Source: a virus
Length of the DNA stretch: 64,000 bases
Virus record (IMG/VR): IMGVR_UViG_3300046804_005392
Span: 1 to 64,000 of that record
Direction: 5' to 3' (one strand)
The position numbers and the translations under genes were made by a program. Of the stretch, positions 18,058 through 25,076 are shown one piece after another; the stretch's first letter is position 1, and every line of letters starts with the position of its first letter. The notes below the pieces were generated by a model. The model had not been told where the DNA came from. It worked only from the letters and a program-made list of their open reading frames with translations, and did no database searches.

Positions 18058-19370
18058 AAATTATGTCAGATATATTTACGCCTATAAATCCTTTATTTAC
18101 GGGGGTCTGCACGGTCAAAGGCAGTTCTCGTTCAGGAGGCGCGGCTTTCCGCGTTAACTTAGCGGAGGGTACTTGTACGTGCGCGGCGGGCAGCCCTATA
18201 GGCAATGGCGCGGAGGGGGAGCGTGTTCTCCGGCCCTATTGCAGCCATAAATTGCAGGCGCTATGGGACATTACGCAGCGTCACGGCCAGCTTCCGCTGC
18301 TGGCGGACTATCTAAAGGCGTTGAGCACGCGATACCCTTTGTATTGGGAGGTGGCGAGCGCTTTCCACAAGGAGTTACGGAGAGGCGATGTAGCGGCGGC
18401 GTATTTTTGGGCGCTTTTACTTACGCGCTTTCGGGGGTTTGCCTCGCCCGTGCGTTACATGATAAACGTCCTATTCGAGGAGACTAGGGATGTTTCTCTA
18501 CTACGTTTTTTACTGGATTCGCTTGTTCAGCTTTCCGGGAAAGTGCGGTCTCCGGAGGAGGATTACCGTCTACTATACGAGTGCGTTCTTCTTTTTTGCG
18601 GAAGCGTTAAAAAGTGGGATCAGCCGCAGCGCTACGCTATTTTCTGCGCAGAGATGCGGGGTTATGCTGCTTTGGCGAAAGACTTTTCGTATAAAGTTAG
18701 TCAGGCGCGGGATGTTTTGCCCCCCACGGCGTATGCGGGCCTCAAGGAAGCCCTTTTAGAGGGGTTTAAAGAGGGTGACGCGGTTAAGGTACAGTACGGC
18801 CTAAAAGGGTTGTTGAAGTCCCAGCCGAAGAAGGGCCTTCCCGATCACGCCGCGCATATTCTTGCGCTGTTTGATCTTCTCGGCATGATTTTTTTCGGGG
18901 GATCGGGGTCAAATGCTTTCTCCTATGACGCGCGCTACGTCGAGTCTGTTCAGGCGGCTATCAAGCGCAGGCATGGATTAGTGAAGTCCATAGGCTATCA
19001 CGAGATCAACGCTTTCGCGGACGCGCTGATGGGCGAAAACCCTGAGGCCGGGCCGCCCGTATCCGAACGCCGTAAAGCCTACATCCTCACGGCGGAGGAT
19101 TATCGGTTGCCTTCCGGTGCGTATAAGCGCATTCCCTTGTATGCACATGACAACCATACGGCGCACGGGAAGTCTTTGATGTCGCGCTTTGCCGGGGAAC
19201 TCGCGCCCGGGGCGGATCAGTGTCACCTTGACTTCCGCTATTGCGGGGCCTACTATGGGGTCGCTTGGCGCCACCTTGCCGCTAAGCAGGGCGAATCTAT
19301 ACGGTGTCCGTGGGGACTCGTGCGATGGCCCGAATGGCTACAGAAAACTACAATAAAATTATTTTATTAA
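18045..19370 (+). CDS. SWIM zinc-finger protein
   Basis: 441 residues (GTG 18045, or ATG 18063 with equally weak ribosome sites). Residues ~25-70 hold a SWIM zinc finger: TCTCAAGSP, then ~20 residues, then YCSHKLQAL (CxC...CxH). The remaining ~350 residues are mostly helical and unrecognised. SWIM proteins bind DNA or protein partners in several phage and bacterial systems. Role here unknown. Confidence 0.78.
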   Translation: MGNLKIMSDIFTPINPLFTGVCTVKGSSRSGGAAFRVNLAEGTCTCAAGSPIGNGAEGERVLRPYCSHKLQALWDITQRHGQLPLLADYLKALSTRYPLYWEVASAFHKELRRGDVAAAYFWALLLTRFRGFASPVRYMINVLFEETRDVSLLRFLLDSLVQLSGKVRSPEEDYRLLYECVLLFCGSVKKWDQPQRYAIFCAEMRGYAALAKDFSYKVSQARDVLPPTAYAGLKEALLEGFKEGDAVKVQYGLKGLLKSQPKKGLPDHAAHILALFDLLGMIFFGGSGSNAFSYDARYVESVQAAIKRRHGLVKSIGYHEINAFADALMGENPEAGPPVSERRKAYILTAEDYRLPSGAYKRIPLYAHDNHTAHGKSLMSRFAGELAPGADQCHLDFRYCGAYYGVAWRHLAAKQGESIRCPWGLVRWPEWLQKTTIKLFY

Positions 19371-19390
19371 CACTATATAAGTAAAAAGGT

Positions 19391-19669
19391 ATGGAAATAG
19401 AAGACAGAGTGATGGCCCTATTGGGCGAGGTTTTGGATATTGACGAAGACGAGATTGCTTCTGACGACTCGCTATGTGATTTGTGGGGCCACGATGAGGA
19501 GGCGCAGGCTGAGTTTGGGCGGGCCTTCTTACAAGAGTTTACGACTATAGGGGTTGAGGAGCTGAGCGAGGTGGATGTAGGTAACGGGGAGGGGATCCTC
19601 GACGCCGTCACGGAGTGTCGGACGGTAACGGACTTGGTTACGTTAGCGGGGCGTCTGGTGGAGGGGTAG
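19391..19669 (+). CDS. Acyl-carrier-protein-like small acidic protein lacking the phosphopantetheine serine
   Basis: 92 residues, very acidic. The order of segments follows acyl carrier proteins: helix 1 (DRVMALLGEVLDIDEDEI), DDSLCDLWGHDEEAQAEF in place of the DLGADSLDTVEL signature, then AFLQEF and a C-terminal TVTDLVTLAGRL. The modified serine of the DSL motif aligns with glutamate in GHDEE, so cofactor attachment is not expected. I infer a carrier-like fold used for binding only. The resemblance is by eye and could be chance among short acidic helices. Confidence 0.55.
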   Translation: MEIEDRVMALLGEVLDIDEDEIASDDSLCDLWGHDEEAQAEFGRAFLQEFTTIGVEELSEVDVGNGEGILDAVTECRTVTDLVTLAGRLVEG

Positions 19670-19719
19670 CTCGCTGGGGGCTAGGGTTAGGTTATTAAAT
19701 TCTTAGAGAAGGAATAGGT

Positions 19720-19854
19720 ATGTTTACTGCATTTTGCGCGTTGGGTGCGGCGGTGATTTGGGCGGTGGCGTGGGTTTGTAAAGAGCCTTCGCCGTGCTGT
19801 AACTGCCGTGATTGTGTGCACGAGAGGAGGGACGATGAGGAGGACGGTTACTAG
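19720..19854 (+). CDS. Small membrane protein with cysteine cluster
   Basis: 44 residues from an ATG with AGAAGGA upstream. One N-terminal membrane helix (AVIWAVAWVC) is followed by CCNCRDC and an acidic end. Single-pass peptide with possible metal-binding cysteines. No family recognised. Confidence 0.6.
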   Translation: MFTAFCALGAAVIWAVAWVCKEPSPCCNCRDCVHERRDDEEDGY

Positions 19855-19898
19855 GGCGTTCTCTTTTCTACAGTATGCGGCGTAAGGGGCCATGTCAT

Positions 19899-20963
19899 AT
19901 GTACGCGGTGTCACTTTTCTCCGGTGCAGGAGGCATGGACTTAGGGGTCAGGCGGGCGGGCGTTGGCGTTGTGTGGTCTAATGACGTAGACCCCGTTGCC
20001 TGTCGAGTGTACGAGGAGAACGGACTAGGGAACATCGCTTGCGGCGATGTTCGTGCATTTTTGCCCGCGTTAGCTGCGTATAGGGAGGTTGACTTAGTTT
20101 TTGGGGGGCCTCCTTGTCAGGGGTTTTCCGTAGCGGGTAAAATGGACCCGGAGGACGTCAGGAGCGCACTTGTGTGGGCGTTTGTAGCGGCGGTACGCAC
20201 CGTTCGCCCTAGGGCGTTCGTCATGGAGAACGTCGCGGCGCTCTACCACTTACGTAAGTGGCGTTCGTTGCGGGAACTCCTGAGCCGTGCTTTTAACGCT
20301 CTAGGGTATTACGTACATTGGGACGTATTATGCGCGTCTCATTTTGGCGTGCCTCAGACTAGGGCTCGTTGTTTTTTAGTGGGGGTCAGCTCTGATATAG
20401 CCGAAGGATGCGGCGGAAGGCTGCGTGCCCCTTATGCATCTTCCGGGCTTTTTTGGCCCTTACGTGAGGAAGGGCCTACGGTCAGGCAGGCGTTGGCACA
20501 CTTAGCCCCTGCGGGGGAGGGTAATAATTTGCGGACGTGCAACGCGGTGATTACGCCCGCGCGCAACCCGATTATTCGCCGGTCTCCTTATGCGGGAATG
20601 CTGTTTAACGGGGCCGGCCGCCCTATCAATCTTGAAGGCTACGCTCCGACGTTATGCGCGTCGTTGGGTGGCAACAAGACACCGATCATCGACGGGCGGA
20701 GGCTAGCCGACCCCGACGCCGAGGACTGGGTCTCCTCCTACCATTCGCACTTAGTGCGGGGCGGGGCGCCCTATGCGGCGTCGCAGATTCCTCCGGACTT
20801 GCGTAGGTTAACGGTGGACGAAGCCTTGGCCCTACAGACCTTTCCGCACGACTTTGCCATAGACTGCGGTAATTCCGCTGCGTTTCGATTAATAGGTAAC
20901 GCAGTGCCCTGCAATCTAGCGTATTACGTAGCGTTAAATGTGCTACGTATGTTTTTAACTTAG
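19899..20963 (+). CDS. C5-cytosine DNA methyltransferase
   Basis: Complete m5C methyltransferase, 354 residues from ATG 19899 (AAGGGG upstream; an in-frame ATG at 19875 has no site). Motif I SLFSGAGGMDLG, motif IV GGPPCQGFS with the catalytic Cys, motif VI FVMENVAAL, motif VIII QTRARCFLVG, a variable region, then motif IX-X with LTVDEALALQTFP and LIGNAVPCNLA. Likely protects phage DNA from host restriction. It is not a copy of the left-edge enzyme: motif VIII and motif I differ. Confidence 0.94.
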   Translation: MYAVSLFSGAGGMDLGVRRAGVGVVWSNDVDPVACRVYEENGLGNIACGDVRAFLPALAAYREVDLVFGGPPCQGFSVAGKMDPEDVRSALVWAFVAAVRTVRPRAFVMENVAALYHLRKWRSLRELLSRAFNALGYYVHWDVLCASHFGVPQTRARCFLVGVSSDIAEGCGGRLRAPYASSGLFWPLREEGPTVRQALAHLAPAGEGNNLRTCNAVITPARNPIIRRSPYAGMLFNGAGRPINLEGYAPTLCASLGGNKTPIIDGRRLADPDAEDWVSSYHSHLVRGGAPYAASQIPPDLRRLTVDEALALQTFPHDFAIDCGNSAAFRLIGNAVPCNLAYYVALNVLRMFLT

Positions 20964-20993
20964 TTTTTAGTTTCAAAAAAGGGTAATAGGCAT

Positions 20994-21476
20994 ATGCCGG
21001 TGTTCATTTCCTCCGATAAGGTCGACGGATTATTACGGTTAGACAGGTTCTCTTGCCGCTTCCTCTCCGAGAAAGGGGAGTCCGATTTTAATAAGGCATA
21101 CTCAGCCGTATATAACGCGGCTCAGACGGCTTTAGTGTCTTTGACGACGGAGTTTCCGGGCCACGGGCACTACATTGACGCTTTTGTATCTCCCGCGCTG
21201 CTACTACGCGACGAGGCTAAACGTTACTGTCTGCCATTTTTGAAGGAGAACGGGGCGAGTTCGGAGTTTTCTTCGTTTACGTGCAAGGCACGGCCAGTTT
21301 ACATTGTCTCCATTGGCTGGTCCTCATGGCATAGCCCAGAGGATTTTTCCTGGGATAAGAGAGAGAAGGTTGAAGCGGCGGGAAAGGCGGCTTACCGTTA
21401 TTTTATGGAGAGCCGGGAGGTACAGGAGCTTCCGGAGGATTTGCATTTATACGTGCGAACGGGGCTTATCCGTTAA
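20994..21476 (+). CDS. Unknown protein
   Basis: 160 residues, last gene of the plus-strand block before the Y-RNA region. Mixed alpha/beta composition with VYIVSIGWSSWHSPEDF and a C-terminal helix. No family recognised. Closely follows the methyltransferase (30 bases). Confidence 0.7.
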   Translation: MPVFISSDKVDGLLRLDRFSCRFLSEKGESDFNKAYSAVYNAAQTALVSLTTEFPGHGHYIDAFVSPALLLRDEAKRYCLPFLKENGASSEFSSFTCKARPVYIVSIGWSSWHSPEDFSWDKREKVEAAGKAAYRYFMESREVQELPEDLHLYVRTGLIR

Positions 21477-21729
21477 CGGGCCGTCTCCCTTCCGGCAAAT
21501 AGTAGATAGTAAATGGGAATTTAAGCGCGTCGCCTCGGGCGGCGCCGTAATTGTGGTATATTTCTCGACCGTAAGGCCACGCCACGTAGGTTACTCTCGC
21601 TTAGGCGAGAGTAACCTCAATTAGATACATACCTATTAGACTATAGTATAGTAAAAATTGCACTGGCGTTCGGCTGATTTTTTTCAAAAAAAGCTTGCGT
21701 CGTTCGGGGCTTTGCGATAGAGTTCTTTT
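21477..21729. other. Non-coding leader with repeat copy and long inverted repeat
   Basis: No credible gene. It holds one copy of the TAGTAGATAGTAAAT repeat (from 21494), a perfect 12-bp inverted repeat (21589-21616), TATAGT/TATAGTA boxes near 21643 that could serve as a -10, and a T7-C-A7 palindrome (21678-21692). It may contain the promoter for the RNA elements that follow, but no matching -35 at 17 bp was found. Confidence 0.5.
21589..21616. repeat. Perfect 12-bp inverted repeat
   Basis: GGTTACTCTCGC (21589-21600), TTAG loop, GCGAGAGTAACC (21605-21616). It could fold as a very stable hairpin ending the upstream transcript, although no T-run follows, or act as a protein site. Confidence 0.75.
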
Positions 21730-21812
21730 TATCGAGCCGCTACCGGCTGGTTATCATTCAAGATACTAAATGGGGCCTTGCGCCCTCTCCGGCTGGTGAT
21801 TTATGCCCGATA
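21730..21812 (+). ncRNA. Y-RNA-like element 1 (most diverged)
   Basis: Same architecture as the next two elements. The outer stem TATCG/CGATA is short (21730-21734 with 21808-21812). A seven-base strand GCCGCTA follows, then the eight-base CCGGCTGG (21743-21750), which can pair with CCGGCTGG at 21789-21796 using two G-U pairs. Next is TTATC, as in Y RNAs, with TATC/GATA closing a short inner hairpin. The return strand is about ten bases and includes TTATG. An extra small GC hairpin lies in the loop. Confidence rests on its two better neighbours. Confidence 0.6.
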
Positions 21813-21818
21813 CTTAAA

Positions 21819-21891
21819 CAAACTGGGCCGATGCTCGCAGGTTATGTCCTTGAAATACATACCCTCCTGTGGGCAACTAATGTCCAGTTTG
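21819..21891 (+). ncRNA. Y-RNA-like element 2
   Basis: Perfect outer stem CAAACTGG (21819-21826) with CCAGTTTG (21884-21891). Then GCCGATG, then CTCGCAGG pairing with CCTGTGGG (eight pairs, two G-U), then TTATG with an inner TATGT/ACATA hairpin. The return strand is CAACTAATGT. The 5' strand CTGGGCCGATG-8 bases-TTATG aligns without gaps to human hY4 (CUGGUCCGAUG-8 bases-UUAUC, from memory), the part of Y RNA bound by Ro60. It lies 333 bases upstream of a Ro60 homologue. Confidence 0.78.
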
Positions 21892-21903
21892 TTTATACCG
21901 TAT

Positions 21904-21988
21904 CTCTAAACGGGTTGGGCCGTAGCGCATAGGTTATGACTTGTAATCATATGCTCCTGTGCGACAAGCATGTCTAATTCGTTTAGAG
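21904..21988 (+). ncRNA. Y-RNA-like element 3
   Basis: Outer stem CTCTAAACG (21904-21912) with CGTTTAGAG (21980-21988), extended by GGTTGG/CTAATT to about 15 pairs. Then GCCGTAG, then CGCATAGG pairing with CCTGTGCG (eight pairs, one G-U), then TTATG with an inner TATGA/TCATA hairpin. All three helices are kept relative to element 2 while their bases differ, so pairing is supported by covariation inside the window. Confidence 0.76.
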
Positions 21989-21998
21989 TTACTTTTAT

Positions 21999-22099
21999 GC
22001 GGGGCACCAGACCAGCAGCAAGCCACTGTGTGACAGTCGCAGTTTTATTAGCAGCATTGCCGTCTGCTATTAATCGCTTTTCTGCTGAGCGTGCCCCGC
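21999..22099 (+). ncRNA. Structured RNA element, possibly fourth RNA of the Ro60 locus
   Basis: A perfect nine-pair outer stem GCGGGGCAC (21999-22007) and GTGCCCCGC (22091-22099) encloses a CAGCAG/CTGCTG helix and two hairpins: ACTG/CAGT with a short loop, and a nine-of-ten pair TTATTAGCAG/CTGCTATTAA stem. The result is a branched, roughly cloverleaf shape of 101 bases. It lacks the GCCG...GGUUAU Ro-binding signature and a T-loop, so I do not call it a Y RNA or tRNA. A pyrimidine-rich tract follows. An unknown structured RNA, or a leader of the Ro60 mRNA. Confidence 0.5.
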
Positions 22100-22223
22100 G
22101 CCTTTTCTTCTCCACCCCCCTCGTTTTTTTCATTTTGCCTTATTCGCGGTTCCCGTAGTTGACGGCTGAGCGTGCGGCAGTGCAGGGTTACGCCTGCACA
22201 CAAGAGAAAAGAGGACGTAAAAA

Positions 22224-22925
22224 ATGACGAAGTATGGCGATATTTTGCGCGGGAGCGGGCTTTCTACGAAAAAGCCTCTGCCGGGGCAAGTCCCCAATAA
22301 TGCCGGGGGCGCCTACTACGAGGTGGACCCGTGGGAGCAGTTGGACCGTTTTTTAACAACGGGATCGCAAAACGGCACGTATTACGTGCGTCCGGAGGCA
22401 TTGACTAAAGAGAACGCGATAATCCTGCTCACATTGTGTGAGCGGGACGCAGTGCGCGTTATCGCGCGTATCGTAGAGATCAGCATGGCCGGCAGGGCGG
22501 CGAAGCGGGATACTGTTATCTTTGCCTTAGCGTTGGTCGCGTCGTGCTCCACGCCGGAGGCGAAGGGGCTGGCCTTAGCTGCCTTGCCCTCGGTCGCCCG
22601 CACGGGCACCGACATTCTAATGTTTGTAAGTTTTTCGGACAAGTTGCGGGGATGGGGTCGCGGTTTGCGGGATGCGGTCGCCCGTTGGTTTACTGAGAAG
22701 TCCGGCGAGGCGTTAGTTTGGCAGGCACTTAAATACTACAATCGCAACGAGTGGACCTTGCGGGATCTTCTGCGCATGAGCCACCCGAAGGCCAAGCTGG
22801 TGGTTCTTGCGGCTGCCGCGAACAGGGGATCCGTAGCGGACCCGAAAGACCCGTTGTCCTTCGGGGTATCTGGGTTCGACTCCGCTGCGCCGGGCCTTAT
22901 CATGGGCTTCATCCGGAAGGAATAA
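22224..22925 (+). CDS. Ro60/TROVE homologue with internal deletion
   Basis: Ro60 is a ring-shaped RNA-binding protein that holds Y RNAs on its outer surface and misfolded RNA ends in its hole. Residues ~25-185 match the first half of the TROVE domain: VDPWEQLDRFLTTGS, GTYYVRPEALTKENA, FALALVASCSTPEAKG, GWGRGLRDAVARWF and NEWTLRDLLRMSHPK, each paralleled in human Ro60. Directly after this, AKLVVLAAAANRGSVADP and SGFDSAAPG match the very end of the Ro60 vWA domain (human: AKLIVCGMTSNGFTIADP, CGFDTG). About 300 central residues of a normal ~530 are missing without a frameshift. AGAGGA precedes the ATG. A terminator follows. Confidence 0.88.
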   Translation: MTKYGDILRGSGLSTKKPLPGQVPNNAGGAYYEVDPWEQLDRFLTTGSQNGTYYVRPEALTKENAIILLTLCERDAVRVIARIVEISMAGRAAKRDTVIFALALVASCSTPEAKGLALAALPSVARTGTDILMFVSFSDKLRGWGRGLRDAVARWFTEKSGEALVWQALKYYNRNEWTLRDLLRMSHPKAKLVVLAAAANRGSVADPKDPLSFGVSGFDSAAPGLIMGFIRKE

Positions 22926-22942
22926 GGGGGTTTTACAAGGGA

Positions 22943-22970
22943 ACCGCCCTGAGCACGGGGCGGTTTTTTT
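22943..22970 (+). terminator. Intrinsic terminator after the Ro60-like gene
   Basis: ACCGCCC and GGGCGGT stem followed by seven T. Part of the duplicated cassette. Confidence 0.85.
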
Positions 22971-22987
22971 ATGTGTTCGCCAAATTT

Positions 22988-23021
22988 GTCTCTTGACGAG
23001 CGACACGAAAGAGGGTAGGCT
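22988..23021 (+). promoter_or_regulatory. Palindrome-family promoter 1
   Basis: TTGACG (22993-22998), 17 bp, TAGGCT (23016-23021). GTCTCTTGACGAGCGAC is a degenerate copy of the 17-bp palindrome that overlaps the -35 in this family. Drives the small gene at 23060. Confidence 0.7.
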
Positions 23022-23059
23022 GGTTTTAGAAGAAAAAAAGAAAAAGGGGTTACAGGTAA

Positions 23060-23308
23060 GTGTTTTCATTATTCCGTAGAAAGAGGTGGCCTTACGCGGA
23101 GCTGGCATTTACGCCGGCGATGAGCGCTGACGAATGTTTTCAGCGCTCAGTGGCCGCGAGCTGCGCTGCCGAATACTGGCTGGCGCGAACGCACGAACAG
23201 CGGGGTGATCTGAGTAAGGCGCGGCAATGTATGGCTAACGCGGGGTCACTCGCGCCATACTTTCAAAAGTTCGTTGATGAGTACGATCAACGACTAAAAA
23301 GTAACTGA
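23060..23308 (+). CDS. Small TPR-like protein
   Basis: 82 residues from a GTG (MFSLFRRKRW). Helical pair with AAEYWLARTHEQRGDLSKAR and CMANAGSLAPYFQKF resembles one tetratricopeptide repeat. The next gene has the same style. Function unknown. Confidence 0.6.
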   Translation: MFSLFRRKRWPYAELAFTPAMSADECFQRSVAASCAAEYWLARTHEQRGDLSKARQCMANAGSLAPYFQKFVDEYDQRLKSN

Positions 23309-23323
23309 CGCGGGGGAAAGGTG

Positions 23324-23584
23324 ATGCCTGTGGAGGGTTCCGCGAGAGGTGCGGGGGGGATGCTGGAGTTAGAGCAGGAGGCAATGGAGGAGGCGCGGCG
23401 CGCGGTCCAGCGGGCAGCGCAAGCCAAGGCCCTCTTTGCGCTGGCTTTGTTCACGCAATACCGCTTCCGGGAAGCGGCGGTGAAGATGGCGGAGGCGGCT
23501 AACTTTGACCCGCTTTACGCCGAAAAGGCAGCCGATTTTGCTGCTGCGGCAAAAAAATACACCAAATTTGACAAAAATCCATAA
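23324..23584 (+). CDS. Small TPR-like protein
   Basis: 86 residues from ATG 23324 (GTG 23321 is an alternative). Ala-rich helices AQAKALFALALFTQYRFREA and AEAANFDPLYAEKAADFA resemble a TPR pair and the preceding protein. GGGAAAGG lies upstream. Probably co-transcribed with its neighbours. Confidence 0.6.
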   Translation: MPVEGSARGAGGMLELEQEAMEEARRAVQRAAQAKALFALALFTQYRFREAAVKMAEAANFDPLYAEKAADFAAAAKKYTKFDKNP

Positions 23585-23597
23585 AAGGGGAAGCGAA

Positions 23598-24002
23598 ATG
23601 GAAAATAACAACAACAACAACAACAACAACAACAACGCCGCCGTCGATTTGGACAGCAAAGGCCGCCCGCGCCTTTGTAAATATGATTGCGATAATAATG
23701 AATATTATAGGCAAATCAATACAGCATTGAATATAGCCGACGAAATAATGGACGGCGATCCTCATGTTCGCCCTAGATCGGGACAAGAATTGATTGATAC
23801 CCTAAAGAAATCGTCTTGCTGGGCCTCGCTCAATTTAGTGACGAGGCCAATTGTGGAGCTTTGTTTACTCCGAAAATGGAACCTCTTCCGAAGAGCCGAT
23901 CATGTCGAATGGCCTAGGGAGGCGGAGGGGCTGGAATTTAACCGAGTCGTCGAATGGCTCGGGGATGACTTCCGAACGAGGGCGGGGGATGAGGATGAGT
24001 AA
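23598..24002 (+). CDS. Poly-asparagine protein, paralogue of 26012
   Basis: 134 residues from ATG 23598 (AGGGG upstream). It starts with Met-Glu and 11 asparagines encoded by an AAC microsatellite, then AAVDLDSKGRPR. The body (YDCDNNEYYRQINTALNIAD, SLNLVTRPIVEL) is shared with the protein at 26012, which has only five asparagines. The C terminus is longer than in the paralogue and overlaps the helicase start. Function unknown. Confidence 0.72.
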   Translation: MENNNNNNNNNNNAAVDLDSKGRPRLCKYDCDNNEYYRQINTALNIADEIMDGDPHVRPRSGQELIDTLKKSSCWASLNLVTRPIVELCLLRKWNLFRRADHVEWPREAEGLEFNRVVEWLGDDFRTRAGDEDE

Positions 24003-25014
24003 AATCACATGGATTACCGGGCCTACAGGGTCTGGTAAAACTTACAAGGCGATTAGCGAGGCGCAAGCCCCTTTCGCCTTTCTGGCCCCGACGCGACTCT
24101 TGGCCATGGAGGCGTGGCTTGACTATGGGCGAGAAGGGGACGCCCTCAAGACGGGTGTGGCTCATATTGAGGGAACTAGAAATCTTTTTGCCACCTATCA
24201 GGCGCTCAGTCTAGCGGCGGTAAAAAAATACAAAACCGTCATAATCGACGAGGCGCATTGGGTCGACGGGGAGTATTTGGGCCAGCGCGTCCACCTACGC
24301 GCATTGATGGCGGCGTGCCGGAAAGGCGAGACAAAAGTAACCTGCCTTTCAGCAACTGTTCCGTTTGAAATTCCAAAGGAGGATAGAGTTGTTGAGTTGC
24401 CGGCCCCGCCGATGGCGCAAAAGGAGCAAATCGACTTGACTGAGGCGACCGAGCGGATCGGTCAGGTGCCGACCTTAATTTTGTGCACGTCATGGCGAGA
24501 CGTGGATTACTGGCAGGGCGTTTTATCTAAGATGGGTGAAAAATTTGCCGTCGCGGACCGGCGGCGAAGTGAATACGACATATTCACTAAGTTTTTGCAA
24601 TTTAGAAGGGGAAAACTTAATACGCTGATTACGTCCAACATCGCCCAGCAGGGCGTGAACCTTCCGTGCGAGAATCTTATCCTCGCAGTGAACGATCTGG
24701 ACGGTGGTTTGGAAATCGCCCAAAAGATCGGCCGTCTGGGCCGACGCGGCAAAACCCGTGAGGGCGCCCGCCTGACTTGGGCGGCGGACCAAAGTGTCTG
24801 TGTTGACTTCGAGAGGAAAAAGGAAATGCGGCACAGCGCGGAGAAAGACGCGCTACTTCCTATAGACCTTCCGCCTAAGGAGGAGATAGATAAAAATTTA
24901 GTTAAATTCTTAGTGAGGTACAAAAAATTTACTTCCGTCAAGTCTCGTACTGCGCGTCACGGGTTCGACTCCGCTGCGCCGGGCCTTATCCTGGGCTTCA
25001 TCCGGAAGGAATAA
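23995..25014 (+). CDS. Compact SF2 helicase ending in a copy of the Ro60 C terminus
   Basis: 339 residues from ATG 23995. Walker A GPTGSGKT at residues ~8-15, DEAH box IIDEAHW near 84, LSATVP near 117, and motif VI QKIGRLGRRG near 242 with SNIAQQGVNLP before it. It is a minimal two-domain SF2 helicase, RNA or DNA substrate unknown. The last 17 residues, GFDSAAPGLILGFIRKE, differ from the end of the Ro60-like protein by one residue, because the gene runs into a duplicated Ro60 3' end. The tail is probably a recombination product. Confidence 0.85.
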   Translation: MSKITWITGPTGSGKTYKAISEAQAPFAFLAPTRLLAMEAWLDYGREGDALKTGVAHIEGTRNLFATYQALSLAAVKKYKTVIIDEAHWVDGEYLGQRVHLRALMAACRKGETKVTCLSATVPFEIPKEDRVVELPAPPMAQKEQIDLTEATERIGQVPTLILCTSWRDVDYWQGVLSKMGEKFAVADRRRSEYDIFTKFLQFRRGKLNTLITSNIAQQGVNLPCENLILAVNDLDGGLEIAQKIGRLGRRGKTREGARLTWAADQSVCVDFERKKEMRHSAEKDALLPIDLPPKEEIDKNLVKFLVRYKKFTSVKSRTARHGFDSAAPGLILGFIRKE

Positions 25015-25031
25015 GAAACCTTTACAAGGGA

Positions 25032-25059
25032 ACCGCTCTGGGCACGGGGCGGTTTTTTT
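25032..25059 (+). terminator. Intrinsic terminator after the helicase
   Basis: ACCGCTC...GGGGCGGT stem followed by seven T; near copy of the terminator at 22943. Confidence 0.82.
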
Positions 25060-25076
25060 ATGTGTTCGCCAAATTT

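Larger units (their letters stand above)
22869..23037 (+). repeat. Direct repeat copy 1: Ro60 3' end, terminator and promoter
   Basis: About 170 bases from GGGTTCGACTCCGCTG to the purine-rich leader are nearly identical to 24959-25130. The unit holds the last 17 codons of the Ro60-like gene, a terminator and a promoter of the palindrome family. The DNA between the copies (four small genes and a helicase) may have been inserted or duplicated by recombination here. Confidence 0.85.

Noticed and set aside
21906-22133. 75-codon minus-strand frame with a helix-turn-helix-like stretch (TATVTQWLAAGLVPR)
   Set aside because: It lies antisense to the third Y-like element and the 101-base structured RNA, whose perfect inverted repeats constrain the sequence; the ribosome site is weak. 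The resemblance to the MerR-like proteins is short.
22869-22890. tRNA fragment (GGGTTCGACTCC resembles a T-arm) as an integration site
   Set aside because: The sequence is in frame within the Ro60 C-terminal codons (GFDSAAPG) and no other tRNA arm lies upstream; the duplication is explained as a gene-end cassette.
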